From: Candidatus Kapaibacterium sp.
GTDB lineage: Bacteria > Bacteroidota > Ignavibacteria > Kapaibacteriales > UBA7675
Length of the DNA stretch: 64,000 nucleotides
Direction of reading: 5' to 3'
Assembly: GCA_028284775.1 (NCBI GenBank)
Contig: JANQRB010000139.1
Span: 148,338 to 212,337 of the forward strand
In this document: piece after piece, positions 9,162-17,866 of the stretch
Numbering within the stretch: position 1 is the first letter of the stretch
How the letters are laid out: each line of letters starts with the position of its first letter
Notes under the pieces: model-generated
Database searches by the model: none
What the model was told of the DNA's origin: nothing
Seen by the model: the letters and a program-made list of their open reading frames with translations, nothing else
Made by a program: the position numbers and the translations under genes

Positions 9162-9800
9162 GTGAAAGACATCGCGAAACTGCGCAATGATTATCGAAGG
9201 GACAGATTGGATGAATCGGCTGTTCTTCGCGATCCATACGCACAGTTCAAGCAGTGGATGGAAGATGCCCTGGGCAACAAGCTGCACGAGCCGACCGCCG
9301 TTACGCTGGCCACCGCAAGCCTGAGGGGCGTTCCCTCGCTCCGTACCGTCCTGCTTAAGGGCGTTGACGAACGCGGCTTTCAGTTTTACAGCAATTATGA
9401 AAGTCGCAAGGGACGCGAACTGGCGGTCAATCCAAGTGCGGCATTGTTGTTCTTCTGGCCGGAGCTGGAACGGCAGATTCGCATCAATGGTCGGGTAACA
9501 CGTCTGCCGCGCGCAGAATCCGAGGAGTATTTTCGCAGCCGTCCATTGGAGAGCCAGCTCGGGGCATGGGCTTCGGCGCAAAGCAGTACCATTGAAAACC
9601 GACAGGTTCTTGAAGATCGCTTTCAGCGCCTCCGCGAAAAGTACGCAGATGGCAATGTCCCTTTGCCGGATTTCTGGGGTGGTTACTCCCTGCTGCCCGA
9701 TGAAATAGAATTCTGGCAGGGCGGCGGTGCTCGTCTCCACGACCGGATAGTTTATCAGGCATCGGAATCGGGTTGGTCTATCAGCCGGCTCGCCCCCTGA
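9162..9800 (+). CDS. pdxH: Pyridoxamine/pyridoxine 5'-phosphate oxidase
   Basis: FMN enzyme producing pyridoxal 5'-phosphate, the cofactor of HisC and Alr encoded nearby. I choose the GTG at 9162: a textbook GGGAGG lies six bases upstream, and it gives 212 aa, the usual PdxH length; the longer frame from 9045 adds unrelated residues. Visible family motifs are RDPYAQFKQWMEDA, PTAVTLATAS, PSLRTVLLKGVDERGFQFYSN, SRKGRELAVNP, FFWPELERQIRI-GRV, SRPLESQLGAWASAQS and the C-terminal WGGY-L-P-EIEFWQGG-ARLHDR. The FMN- and PLP-binding arginines are in place. It is convergent with the ribosomal operon, with a shared hairpin between. Confidence 0.95.
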   Translation: MKDIAKLRNDYRRDRLDESAVLRDPYAQFKQWMEDALGNKLHEPTAVTLATASLRGVPSLRTVLLKGVDERGFQFYSNYESRKGRELAVNPSAALLFFWPELERQIRINGRVTRLPRAESEEYFRSRPLESQLGAWASAQSSTIENRQVLEDRFQRLREKYADGNVPLPDFWGGYSLLPDEIEFWQGGGARLHDRIVYQASESGWSISRLAP

Positions 9801-9848
9801 GGGCAGTGCAGCAAAGCCCAACAGCCTCACAACCCTTCTGACAGCAAA

Positions 9849-9878
9849 AAGGCGAATCTTCGCATGAAGATTCGCCTT
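9849..9878 (-). terminator. Rho-independent terminator of the rpmE-rpsR operon
   Basis: A perfect 13-bp stem (AAGGCGAATCTTC / GAAGATTCGCCTT) with a GCAT loop. Read on the minus strand it ends in a run of five T, so it terminates rpsR; it may also stop pdxH transcripts from the other side, where the T-run is lacking. Confidence 0.85.
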
Positions 9879-9906
9879 GGAAACTTGTCTATTTTCAGTT
9901 TAGGTC

Positions 9907-10149
9907 TTAGTTGATATCCTGAGCTACAAAGGGCATCAGTGCCAGATGTCGAGCATATTTGACGGCTTTTGCAATCAATCGCTGCTGGTGTGCCGTCACG
10001 CCCGTCAAACGCCGGGGCAGAATTTTTCCCTGATCATTGGTGAATTTCTGCAGGGTGCGCACTTCGAAATAATCCACGATACGAGAATCGCCAAGAGGAT
10101 TGGGGCGCTTACGGTTGCGTTGGTCTTGTCGTTTGCTGCGCGGATTCAC
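9907..10149 (-). CDS. rpsR: 30S ribosomal protein bS18
   Basis: An 80-aa bS18 with the core VDYFEVRTLQKFTNDQGKIL-PRRLTGVTAHQQRLIAKAVKYARHLALMPF, where the RRLTG and K-ARHLALMPF segments contact 16S rRNA and S6. The N-terminus is basic as expected. It is the last gene of a three-gene operon after a 58-aa unknown and rpmE, and is followed by a strong terminator. In many bacteria rpsR is next to rpsF and rplI; here those are absent and rpmE is the neighbour, an arrangement worth noting when comparing genomes. Confidence 0.97.
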   Translation of the reverse strand: MNPRSKRQDQRNRKRPNPLGDSRIVDYFEVRTLQKFTNDQGKILPRRLTGVTAHQQRLIAKAVKYARHLALMPFVAQDIN

Positions 10150-10187
10150 TGACCTACTCCACTGTAGACATTAATAAACATTGATGA

Positions 10188-10475
10188 TTAGGATTGCGGC
10201 TGTTCTTCGGCGGCCGAACTGTCCTGCTTGCCTGCAGCCGCTTCGGCAACCTTCTGCTCTTTGATTTTCTGCGTCTTTTCAAAGCGCTTGTTGAAACGAT
10301 CGACGCGACCGGCGGTATCAACAAGACGTTGTTTGCCGGTAAAGAAGGGATGCGACTTGGAGTCGATCTCCAACACCATACGATCGCTCTTATAGCAGGA
10401 GCGGGTCTTATAGGTCGAGCCGTCCGTCATAACCACTTCTACCGTGCGGTATTCCGGATGAAGTCCTTTTTTCAT
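10188..10475 (-). CDS. rpmE: 50S ribosomal protein bL31 (zinc-free form)
   Basis: A 95-aa bL31. The opening MKKGLHPEYRTVEVVMTDGSTYKTRS and the segment SHPFFTGKQRLVDTAGRVDRFNKRF are diagnostic of the family. The paired Cys ligands of zinc-binding L31 are not present; only one Cys (RSCYKS) remains, so this is the non-zinc form. The C-terminal 25 residues after the core are acidic and Ala/Gln-rich, an extension of unknown role that is common in Bacteroidota. It begins only a base after the stop of the upstream 58-aa gene (TGATATG), implying translational coupling. rpsR follows 38 bases after its stop. Confidence 0.95.
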   Translation of the reverse strand: MKKGLHPEYRTVEVVMTDGSTYKTRSCYKSDRMVLEIDSKSHPFFTGKQRLVDTAGRVDRFNKRFEKTQKIKEQKVAEAAAGKQDSSAAEEQPQS

Positions 10476-10476
10476 A

Positions 10477-10653
10477 TCACTTCGCCAAATCGATTTTATC
10501 TACTGCTGAAATGTCGGGCACGCGCACGAAACGCTGAAAATAGCGGACCGTACCCTGGTCGGATCGGTAGCCCTGAATTACTTTGACGTTGATACTATCT
10601 TCGCCTTTTTTTCCCTTTTTGAGCTTATCGCCAAAGGTCTGTTTCTTCGCCAT
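10477..10653 (-). CDS. Small basic conserved-looking protein (58 aa), first gene of the rpmE-rpsR operon
   Basis: A 58-aa protein beginning MAKKQTFGDKLKK, with a Lys/Gly-rich first 20 residues and then a compact part reading INVKVIQGYRSDQGTVRYFQ and RFVRVPDIS. About a quarter of residues are Lys or Arg. The ATG has GGAG eight bases upstream, and a Bacteroidota-type promoter lies 35 bases before it. Its stop codon abuts the rpmE start. Size, charge and position suggest a ribosome-associated protein; I recall small proteins opening MAKKQTFG in relatives but cannot name a family with certainty. It has no Cys, so it is not a zinc-ribbon L33/L36-type protein. Being a real gene is likely; the role is inference. 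Confidence 0.8.
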   Translation of the reverse strand: MAKKQTFGDKLKKGKKGEDSINVKVIQGYRSDQGTVRYFQRFVRVPDISAVDKIDLAK

Positions 10654-10687
10654 AATCGAAGCTCCGACGGATTTTTTTAAGAAGCCC

Positions 10688-10719
10688 CAAATATAATGAA
10701 TTCTGCCGGCTCAGGCAAA
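10688..10719 (-). promoter_or_regulatory. Bacteroidota-type promoter of the 58-aa/rpmE/rpsR operon
   Basis: Exact match to the -33/-7 pattern used by the Bacteroidota primary sigma factor: TTTG (10719-10716), 20 bases, then TATATTTG (10695-10688, TAnnTTTG). Transcription should begin near 10681, giving a leader of about 28 bases to the first start codon. Confidence 0.75.
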
Positions 10720-10862
10720 GAGAATTGTTTGCCAGACCCAATGAATTTCACAGAAACCCATAGAATCAAGGTCGAACTGCCCGGGCTCCCGAAAGCTGCG
10801 AGTCACGCCGGCGCAGTCGATACGGTCATGAATAGCATTCGTTGGCGCCCTTGAATCGGCTT

Positions 10863-12332
10863 CTACGGAAACAGACCGAGCTGCATGTAAGCGGTCGCCA
10901 CCTTATCAATCGCCGAAACGTAGGCGGCGGTCCGCATGTCCTTTACTTTCTTATTTGCGCGCCAAAGATCCATTATCTCATCATAGGCGAACATCATCGT
11001 GTCTTCGAGGCCCGAATAGACAAGATCGCGTTCGCCGGCGCCCGTCATCAGCATTTTGCGTTCCTTGTCGCTGAACATCTTGCCCGTTAACGATTCGATG
11101 GAATCGATCATGCGTTTTTGCACGCCTTCATCAAAGCGTTTCCCCATCCGGCCAAAACGAATATGGGAGATGTTCTTCAACCATTCAAAATAGGAGACCG
11201 TCACACCGCCCGCATTGAGGTACATATCCGGTAAAATAAAAACACCTTTATCCAGCAGAATATGTTCGGCCTGGGAGGTAATCGGGCCATTCGCGCCTTC
11301 GGCGATGATTTTCGCCTTGATGCGCGGAGCGTTGCGAATGGTGATCTGATTCTCCAAAGCAGCCGGAACCAACACATCGCAGGCATACTCGAGTAATTGC
11401 GCGCCGCGCTTGAGCGTCTTGGCTTTGGGAAAGCCGGTGATGGAACCGTTTTCACGGCGCCATTCGGCCAGCTCTTCCACTATGATGCCTTTCGGGTTGT
11501 AGACGCCGCCGTCCCACTCGGCCACGCCGATTATGATTCCGTCGCCTTCCTCCTGGATAAACTTTGCGGCATGGTAACCAACATTGCCAAATCCCTGAAT
11601 AATAATCTTCTTGCCCGCAATCCCGGCTTCGATACCGTAGCGTTTCAGGTCTTTGGATTTACTCAGAGCATGCCGCAGCCCGTAAAAGACGCCAAGGCCG
11701 GTGGCCTCTTTTCGCCCGCGTACCCCGCCCTGCGCTATCGGCTTACCGGTGACGCAAGCCATCGCGTTGATATCCTCACCGCTGGTGAAGGTTGCGTAGG
11801 TGTCCGCTATCCATGCCATCTCACGCTCGCCGGTGCCATAGTCCGGCGCCGGGACATCAACCGACGGACCGATGAAATTCTTCTGAACCAGCTGCGAAGC
11901 GTAACGACGGGTAATCCGCTCCAGCTCTTCGGTGGTATAATTGTGCGGGTTAACCTTAACACCACCCTTGGCGCCTCCAAAGGGCACATGAACGATTGCG
12001 CACTTGAAGGTCATCAGGGCGGCCAAAGCCATCACTTCGTCCTGATCGACCAGCTCACTGAAACGAATACCGCCTTTGCAGGGCAATTTGTGCTGACTGT
12101 GTTCAACACGCCAGGCCTCGAATACTTCTATCTCGCCGCGGATGCGGACCGGAAACTGAAAATAATACACTGAATTGCAAACACGAATCTGATCGGCAAG
12201 TCCCTGAGGATACTTCGTAACGGCAACAGCTTTGTTGAAGTTTTCCTCTACAGACTTAAAAAATGGAATAACGCTTGGTTTAGCCAACGTTTCTGTACGC
12301 GCCGCGGATTTCAATGAAGCTCGTTTTGCCAT
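10863..12332 (-). CDS. gdhA: Glutamate dehydrogenase
   Basis: Interconverts glutamate with 2-oxoglutarate and ammonia. The 489-aa protein has the substrate region PCKGGIRFSELVDQDEVMALAALMTFK, the catalytic-loop PFGGAKGG (Lys122), GPSVDVPAPDYGTGEREM, and the nucleotide-binding GFGNVGYHAAKF. Insertions around residues 300-330 and at the N-terminus make it longer than the 420-450 aa of hexameric bacterial enzymes, resembling the class found in Bacteroidota and eukaryotic mitochondria. Coenzyme choice cannot be read reliably. It stands alone, with the hppD terminator upstream and the ribosomal operon downstream. Fits with hutH and asparaginase as an amino-acid nitrogen outlet. Confidence 0.94.
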   Translation of the reverse strand: MAKRASLKSAARTETLAKPSVIPFFKSVEENFNKAVAVTKYPQGLADQIRVCNSVYYFQFPVRIRGEIEVFEAWRVEHSQHKLPCKGGIRFSELVDQDEVMALAALMTFKCAIVHVPFGGAKGGVKVNPHNYTTEELERITRRYASQLVQKNFIGPSVDVPAPDYGTGEREMAWIADTYATFTSGEDINAMACVTGKPIAQGGVRGRKEATGLGVFYGLRHALSKSKDLKRYGIEAGIAGKKIIIQGFGNVGYHAAKFIQEEGDGIIIGVAEWDGGVYNPKGIIVEELAEWRRENGSITGFPKAKTLKRGAQLLEYACDVLVPAALENQITIRNAPRIKAKIIAEGANGPITSQAEHILLDKGVFILPDMYLNAGGVTVSYFEWLKNISHIRFGRMGKRFDEGVQKRMIDSIESLTGKMFSDKERKMLMTGAGERDLVYSGLEDTMMFAYDEIMDLWRANKKVKDMRTAAYVSAIDKVATAYMQLGLFP

Positions 12333-12379
12333 AATCGCTAGTTATTGGAATTGGATAATGCGAGTATTCAAGAACCTGC

Positions 12380-12410
12380 AAAAATTGACGCCGCGGAAAA
12401 GACCGCGGCG
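12380..12410 (-). terminator. Terminator after hppD
   Basis: An 8-bp GC stem (CGCCGCGG - 6 nt - CCGCGGCG, 12389-12410) followed on the minus strand by TCAATTTTT. It separates hppD from gdhA. Confidence 0.75.
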
Positions 12411-12444
12411 CTGACAGTTTGGTTGATATAGGAACAGGGCTTCC

Positions 12445-13575
12445 TTACAGGTTGCCTCGAGTCTCCTGCTCTCGTTCGATCGACTCAAAAAGCGCTTTGA
12501 AGTTGCCTTTGCCGAAGGATTCGGCGCCATGGCGTTGTATGATTTCGATAAAAAGGGTCGGCCGATCCTCAAGCGGCTTCGTAAAAATTTGCAGCATATA
12601 GCCTTTGTCGTCGCGATCGACCAGAATCTTCAATTGCCGCAGCCGCTCGAAGCTTTCGTCGATATCGCCAACGCGATCGCGAAGCTCATCGTAATAAGTA
12701 TCGGGGGTCACGAGAAAATCGACGCCATTAGCGTGGAGCTGAGAGACAGTATGGACAATATCGCTGGTGTGCATTGCAATATGCTGCACGCCCGGCCCAT
12801 TGTTAAACTGAACATATTCTTCGATTTGCGACTTTCGCAGTCCTTCCGCCGGTTCATTGATCGGGAACTTTATCCAGCGGTTTTCATTTGCCACGACCGT
12901 CGAGCGCAAGGCGGTGTAATCCGTTGAAATATCCTTGTCGTCAAAGGACACAAAACGCGAAAAGCCAAACACCTTTTTGTAGAATTCGACGGTTTCGTTC
13001 ATTTGCTCCCAGCCGACATTGCCGACCACGTGATCGACAAATTGAAGGCCGACGGCCTGGGCCAGCGTATCCTGCGGCGTTGCTTTAAAGTGGGGCAGAA
13101 ATGGCCCGGTATACGAATCTTCGCGCTGAACAAAAGTATGCACGGTATCGCCGTAGGTGGCGATAGAAGCAAGTGTCACGCTGCCGTTCTCATCTTCGAC
13201 CGTGTGCGGTTCGGCGACTCCCCTGGCGCCACGACCGGTGGTTATCGAATAGGCCTCGGCAGCATCCGTCACGTGCAGCGCGATATCGCGTACTCCGTCG
13301 CCGTGCTGCTTCAGGAAATCGGTCGAGGGATGATCCGGCAACAAGGGAGTCGTGAGCAGCAGCACGATTTTGCCTTGCCGCAAGGCATAACTTACCGTTT
13401 CCCGGACACCCGTCTCAGGGCCGGCATACGCGAACAGCTCGAAGCCAAAAGCCCGACGATAGAAGTAGGCCGCCTGTTTAGCATTGCCGACAAAAAATTC
13501 AATGTGATGAGTTCCCTTAATAGTAAACAGATCACGTCCTTCTTCCTGCTCTGATGCGTTTTCCGCCCTTGCCAT
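12445..13575 (-). CDS. hppD: 4-hydroxyphenylpyruvate dioxygenase
   Basis: Non-haem iron dioxygenase converting 4-hydroxyphenylpyruvate to homogentisate in tyrosine breakdown. I choose the ATG at 13575, preceded by AAGGAG eight bases upstream, giving 376 aa, the usual length; the frame stays open to 13668 but that part overlaps the hisC stop and is not HPD-like. The three iron ligands are visible: His182 (QFVDHVVGN), His265 (GPGVQHIAMHT) and Glu344 (TLFIEIIQR). The N-terminal half is the degenerate vicinal-oxygen-chelate domain (THHIEFFVGNAKQAAYFY). hisC lies 89 bases upstream. HisC-type aminotransferases can also transaminate aromatic amino acids, so the pairing might be functional. No homogentisate dioxygenase is in the window. 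Confidence 0.95.
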   Translation of the reverse strand: MARAENASEQEEGRDLFTIKGTHHIEFFVGNAKQAAYFYRRAFGFELFAYAGPETGVRETVSYALRQGKIVLLLTTPLLPDHPSTDFLKQHGDGVRDIALHVTDAAEAYSITTGRGARGVAEPHTVEDENGSVTLASIATYGDTVHTFVQREDSYTGPFLPHFKATPQDTLAQAVGLQFVDHVVGNVGWEQMNETVEFYKKVFGFSRFVSFDDKDISTDYTALRSTVVANENRWIKFPINEPAEGLRKSQIEEYVQFNNGPGVQHIAMHTSDIVHTVSQLHANGVDFLVTPDTYYDELRDRVGDIDESFERLRQLKILVDRDDKGYMLQIFTKPLEDRPTLFIEIIQRHGAESFGKGNFKALFESIEREQETRGNL

Positions 13576-13664
13576 AACTTTACTCCTTAAGAATGTTAAA
13601 AACCTGCTGCACCACTTCGTCCGGTGTGCGTTAATTCGGCGGCAGGATTCGCGCCGCCGGGCAG

Positions 13665-14789
13665 TCACTCCTGATCGACAACAACATGGACAGATTCTCC
13701 GAGCGCCGCAACGAATCGGCGATTGTCCTCGGGCAAAGCCGTGCTGACCCGAAGACAGTGCGGCAGTCCAAAGCCCCCCAAAGGCCTGGTGATAAAACCC
13801 AGCCGCAGCAGCGCATCATATAATTTAAGCGCGGCATTTGTCGTTTTGCAATCAAACATGACAAAATTGCCGAGCGAATACGGCATCGAAATTCCCATCG
13901 CGGGTACTTCTTGCCGGAACAAGTGCAGCGCGGCCGTGTTTGTACTGACCGTCTGCTGCAAAAACTCTTTATCATCGAGTGCGCCCAGGGCCGCCGACTG
14001 CGCCACGGTGGATGGTTCGAATGGGAACTTCACTTTGCGCATTGCATCGATAATCGCCTGATGAGCAATACCGTAACCGACGCGAAGACCGGCAATACCG
14101 TAGGCCTTGGAAAAAGTCCGCAGGGTCAGAACATTGTCAAAGCGATAGAGCAGTGAATCCGGGTAACTGTCGGGCTCGACATCCCGAGCATACTCCAGAT
14201 AGGCTTCATCGAGGATTATGAGGACATTGCCTGGAATCCGCGCGTGAAGCCATTCGAATTCATCACGCGTAATGTAGGTGCCGGTCGGATTATTCGGATT
14301 CGCAATGTAGACCACTTTAACCCGCGGACCGAGCCCCGCTGCCAGCGCCTGTACGTCGAATCGAAAGTCCGCTGTCAAAGGCAGGTAGTTAACTTTGTTG
14401 CCGCAGGCCTGAGCCTGCACTTTGAATCCGACAAAGGTTCCGTCGCAGGTCAGCAGCTCATCGCCGCAGCCGAGCACCGCGCGCAGGGCAATGGAAAGAA
14501 TACTCTCCGAGCCGCTGCCGCAAATGACATTGTCGGTATGAACCTGATGGCGATCGGCCAGCGCTGCCGACAGCGTCGCTCCGCCATTCGGATAGGTATG
14601 CAGGCTGCCGGCGAATTCCGCCATACGTGCGACTGCCTTCGGCGACGGGCCGAAGGGATTTTCGTTCGAGGCGAGTTTAATAAGCTGTTCTAGGCCTAGT
14701 TCCCGCTGTACGACTTCGATAGACTTGCCAGGTTTGTATGGCGACAAGGTCTGAATGTGCTCGGGCAATTCAATCATGCGTACCGACAT
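13665..14789 (-). CDS. hisC: Histidinol-phosphate aminotransferase
   Basis: A 374-aa fold-type I PLP aminotransferase of the HisC family. The PLP-binding Lys is K228 in RTFSKAYGIAGLRVGYG. Other family marks are NENPFGPSPKA (43-52), the cofactor-anchoring NPNNPTG (164-170), DEAYLEY (194-200) and RPLGGFGLPHCLRVS near the end. No other his gene is nearby. Its neighbour downstream is hppD, which uses the product of tyrosine transamination, so a side or main role as an aromatic aminotransferase is possible; sequence alone favours HisC. Start M1 or the Met four codons later are both usable. Confidence 0.88.
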   Translation of the reverse strand: MSVRMIELPEHIQTLSPYKPGKSIEVVQRELGLEQLIKLASNENPFGPSPKAVARMAEFAGSLHTYPNGGATLSAALADRHQVHTDNVICGSGSESILSIALRAVLGCGDELLTCDGTFVGFKVQAQACGNKVNYLPLTADFRFDVQALAAGLGPRVKVVYIANPNNPTGTYITRDEFEWLHARIPGNVLIILDEAYLEYARDVEPDSYPDSLLYRFDNVLTLRTFSKAYGIAGLRVGYGIAHQAIIDAMRKVKFPFEPSTVAQSAALGALDDKEFLQQTVSTNTAALHLFRQEVPAMGISMPYSLGNFVMFDCKTTNAALKLYDALLRLGFITRPLGGFGLPHCLRVSTALPEDNRRFVAALGESVHVVVDQE

Positions 14790-14887
14790 TCCGGATTCAC
14801 AAGCTTCCCCTATTTACAGTGGTGTAAATTACGAAACACGTCGCTAATTTACGACAGGAAAAATCTCGTATTCGGCGAAAAAGAGCT

Positions 14888-16702
14888 TTATTGAATGATA
14901 CGGGCGCTGACCTTTATGCGGCGCTGCTGCGCATAAGTTTCGTCGTCGCTGTCGGCCGCAACAACGCGATTTGTGATGCGAAAACGCACCCGCTCCTCGT
15001 ATTGCGGATAGATGCTGTCCACCGCCAGCAGGCGCTGCAATTCCCTGGCGGTAAAATAAGCCCGCAGCCGCGACAGGACCTTGTTGCTCATCCGATCGCC
15101 GCGTTGCACATAAACGTTTAAGTCCGGATCGCTGATCGATTCATCGGCGTAGCGGGCGCTTTCAGAGATCGGTCGCGGATCGGCAAATCCTTCTACCGTG
15201 ATTTCCAGCACTTCGCGTCCGGTAGCGCATTCGTCGAGAAAGATGGCCATGAAATCCTTTAACACGTCGGCCATATCAACCAGCGCCTGTTCTACACTCG
15301 GAGCATAGCCGTCGTAACGTTCGCCCGGTAGCTCTATGTAGGTCGTGCTGTCGTCTTTGCCGATTAGGTTAAAAAGAAATCGGGAGCGCAGATCCTGCAG
15401 ATTGTCGCTCGTGCTCGGCTTATAGTAGCCTGTCACAAAAAAGGGCACCGAGTAGCTCGGGAGAGCCGTCTGCGGCAGATCAAAGGTCGGCACGCTGAAT
15501 TCAACCCTCAGCACCACGGGTTCGAAAGCGCAGGGAGCTGAAATATTTTGTTCCAACGGGTCGCCGCGATAACATGGATTGCTGTAGGCGAGGCGGTAGT
15601 CGGCGCCGGGGTCGACCGGCATTTCAAAACGGCCGAACTCATCGAGCGGCAGGGAGGCGATACGCTCGTCCGCTGCATTATAAACATCGACAGCCTCGGA
15701 ACCGGGACTGTGAAAGTCGGAGTCGACCCGGCCCTGTATCATTACATCCTGACAGAGCCGCATGGCATACAAATCGCAACCGCCGCAACCGCCCAGGCGA
15801 TTCGAAGCGAAGATAATCGAATCGCGCCAGAGCGCCGGACTGTTCTCGTCGAACTGCGTATTGAGCGGAAAGGGCAGGGCCTGCGGGCGGCCGTAAGCGC
15901 CGGTAATTCCTGGCCTCGAGACCAGTAAATCGAAACTGCGGTTGCTGCTGTGGGCATTGGAGGCAAAATACAAGGCGTTGTCGGGCGCCAACGCGGGCGT
16001 GATTTCATCGAACTCGGTGTTAACGGCGTCGCCGAGATTACGCGGCGTTGACCAGGGCTGCCCCAGAGCCGGACGCGTAGCGATATACAGGTCGGCGTCG
16101 CGGGCTGCGGCGTCGACATCATCTGCGTTAAGAGGCCGGTCCGAAGCGAATATGAGCAGCAGGCCATCGGCGGAAATTACCGGCTGAGCATCCCAATAGG
16201 GTGAATTGACCGTCCGACCGAGCGGCTCCGGCATACTCCAGCCATCCTCGTTGTGCACACAGACGAACAAATCCGCATCGGCCTCGGCGCCGGCTGCACT
16301 GAAACTGGCAAAATACATTTCAACCCGACCACTGCTGCCGTCAAAGTAGAAGGCGGCCGAGCCGTCATTGAGGAATGAATTCAGCGGCGGGTTCCGCACA
16401 ATTTCCGCTTCCGAGAACCCTGCGGCTGTCACTTCGCTGGTATAGATATCTTCGCCGAATTTGGACAGGCTGTCGACGAATTCCATCGCTCTGCCGCCAT
16501 GGCGATTGGAGGTGAACAACATCTGCGTGAGCCCGTAAGGCACTGGCGCATATTCATCATAAGGCGTATTGACGCCGAGGCCGAGATTGCCTTCGCTGGT
16601 GGTGCCGCTGCAGTATTCCACCGCCGGCGAGCACGAAGCGAAGCTCAGGACCACAGCGCCGAGTATCGCGGGAAGAGAAAAGGATCGGACGAAATGCCGC
16701 AT
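14888..16702 (-). CDS. Outer-membrane lipoprotein with PD40 propeller and OmpA-like C-terminus
   Basis: A 604-aa predicted lipoprotein: the signal peptide ends in SFASC near residue 24. Residues about 45-330 hold repeated PD40/TolB-type blades (LFTSNRHGG, LLLIFASDRP, ALYFASNAH, IIFASNRLGG), each pairing a beta-strand with a DLY/DIY turn. A carboxypeptidase-regulatory-like stretch follows (VDVYNAADERIASLPLDEFGRFEMP), and the C-terminal 150 residues end in an OmpA-like region (ITVEGFADPRP...RIKVSARII), the fold that binds peptidoglycan. The set resembles Bacteroidota OmpA-family proteins linking outer membrane and wall. A partial hairpin and a weak TTTC-N20-TAATTTTT promoter lie upstream. Exact role unknown. 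Confidence 0.8.
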   Translation of the reverse strand: MRHFVRSFSLPAILGAVVLSFASCSPAVEYCSGTTSEGNLGLGVNTPYDEYAPVPYGLTQMLFTSNRHGGRAMEFVDSLSKFGEDIYTSEVTAAGFSEAEIVRNPPLNSFLNDGSAAFYFDGSSGRVEMYFASFSAAGAEADADLFVCVHNEDGWSMPEPLGRTVNSPYWDAQPVISADGLLLIFASDRPLNADDVDAAARDADLYIATRPALGQPWSTPRNLGDAVNTEFDEITPALAPDNALYFASNAHSSNRSFDLLVSRPGITGAYGRPQALPFPLNTQFDENSPALWRDSIIFASNRLGGCGGCDLYAMRLCQDVMIQGRVDSDFHSPGSEAVDVYNAADERIASLPLDEFGRFEMPVDPGADYRLAYSNPCYRGDPLEQNISAPCAFEPVVLRVEFSVPTFDLPQTALPSYSVPFFVTGYYKPSTSDNLQDLRSRFLFNLIGKDDSTTYIELPGERYDGYAPSVEQALVDMADVLKDFMAIFLDECATGREVLEITVEGFADPRPISESARYADESISDPDLNVYVQRGDRMSNKVLSRLRAYFTARELQRLLAVDSIYPQYEERVRFRITNRVVAADSDDETYAQQRRIKVSARIIQ

Positions 16703-16851
16703 TCCTAAAAATTATGAAAATCCTTGCTTTTACCGAAACAATAGCGGGCAATGGCGCTCGTTATGCCTAAATTGTTTTGTTGAAGAACGAGGCCGATGGA
16801 CTGTCCGGCGTCGTAACTGAATATCCGCAAACGCAGTCAGCGCAATACCCG

Positions 16852-17841
16852 ATGAAGAAAGAACGAATAGCGATTGTCTTTACAGGCGGCACCATTTCAA
16901 TGCGACGCGACCCCGATTTCGGCGGCATCGCGCCGGCTTTGTCGGCTGAACAAATCCTCGATCTGGCTCCGAATCTCCACACGCTCGCCGACATCGAGAT
17001 GCATTCTTTCGGTACCCACCCCGGGCCTCACATGACACCCAGTCTGATGCTCGAGCTGAAGGACATAGTGCAGACGTATGCGGATCGGGAGGATATATTC
17101 GGTATTATCATTACACACGGCACCGACACGCTCGAAGAAACGGCGTACTTCCTGGATTGTACGTTGAAAACCTCGAAGCCGGTTGTTATTGTCGGATCCA
17201 TGCGCAACAGCAGCGATTTTGACTGGGACGGGCCGCGCAATCTGCGCGATGCGGTGCTGATTGCGACTAATGCCGATGCGCGCGACAAAGGCGTACTCGT
17301 ATGCTTTAACGAAACCATTCACGCCGCATCCGAAGTTTCAAAAGTCGACACCAGCAATCTCAATACTTTTGAATCGCTTAACTTCGGCCCGATGGGGCGC
17401 ATCGCGAGCAATACGATCTATTTCTATCGCGATCCGGTGCACCGTGATTATTTCGAAACCCGCTTCATTCCCAATTTTGTCCCGATCATCAAAACGTATA
17501 CCGGGCAAGAGACTTTTTTGCTGGAAAAAGTAATCGACCATCAGCCCGAAGGCATAATAATCGAGGCGATGGGCGTCGGCAACGTGCCTCCACCGGTTGC
17601 TGCGGAATTGTACCGAGCAATCCAGCAGGACATTCCGGTTATTCTTGTCTCGCGTTGTCCTGTCGGGCGCGTCGAACATGTTTACGCCTATGAAGGTGCA
17701 GGGAGCGAACTTTATGATGTAGGCGTTATTTTTGTCGATTACCTGAATGCCCAGAAAGCGCGCATCAAGCTGATCGCGGCTTTAGGCGCTGAAGAGCCTC
17801 CGGAGCGCCTGCGGGCCATTTTCGAGTGGAGTAAACATTGA
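16852..17841 (+). CDS. L-asparaginase (type I, cytosolic-like)
   Basis: Hydrolyses asparagine to aspartate and ammonia. Starting at the ATG at 16852 gives 329 aa that open directly with the fold (MKKERIAIVFTGGTIS); the frame extends upstream to a TTG at 16777 but adds no recognisable sequence and no signal peptide. Catalytic threonines lie in TGGTIS (11-16) and in the second motif THGTDTLEE (88-96, with T91 and D92). No signal sequence means a cytoplasmic, type I-like enzyme. It is divergent from the PD40 lipoprotein and followed after 25 bases by a small membrane-protein gene. Confidence 0.92.
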   Translation: MKKERIAIVFTGGTISMRRDPDFGGIAPALSAEQILDLAPNLHTLADIEMHSFGTHPGPHMTPSLMLELKDIVQTYADREDIFGIIITHGTDTLEETAYFLDCTLKTSKPVVIVGSMRNSSDFDWDGPRNLRDAVLIATNADARDKGVLVCFNETIHAASEVSKVDTSNLNTFESLNFGPMGRIASNTIYFYRDPVHRDYFETRFIPNFVPIIKTYTGQETFLLEKVIDHQPEGIIIEAMGVGNVPPPVAAELYRAIQQDIPVILVSRCPVGRVEHVYAYEGAGSELYDVGVIFVDYLNAQKARIKLIAALGAEEPPERLRAIFEWSKH

Positions 17842-17866
17842 CGGCAACGCGCCCGGAAGCGAGCAG

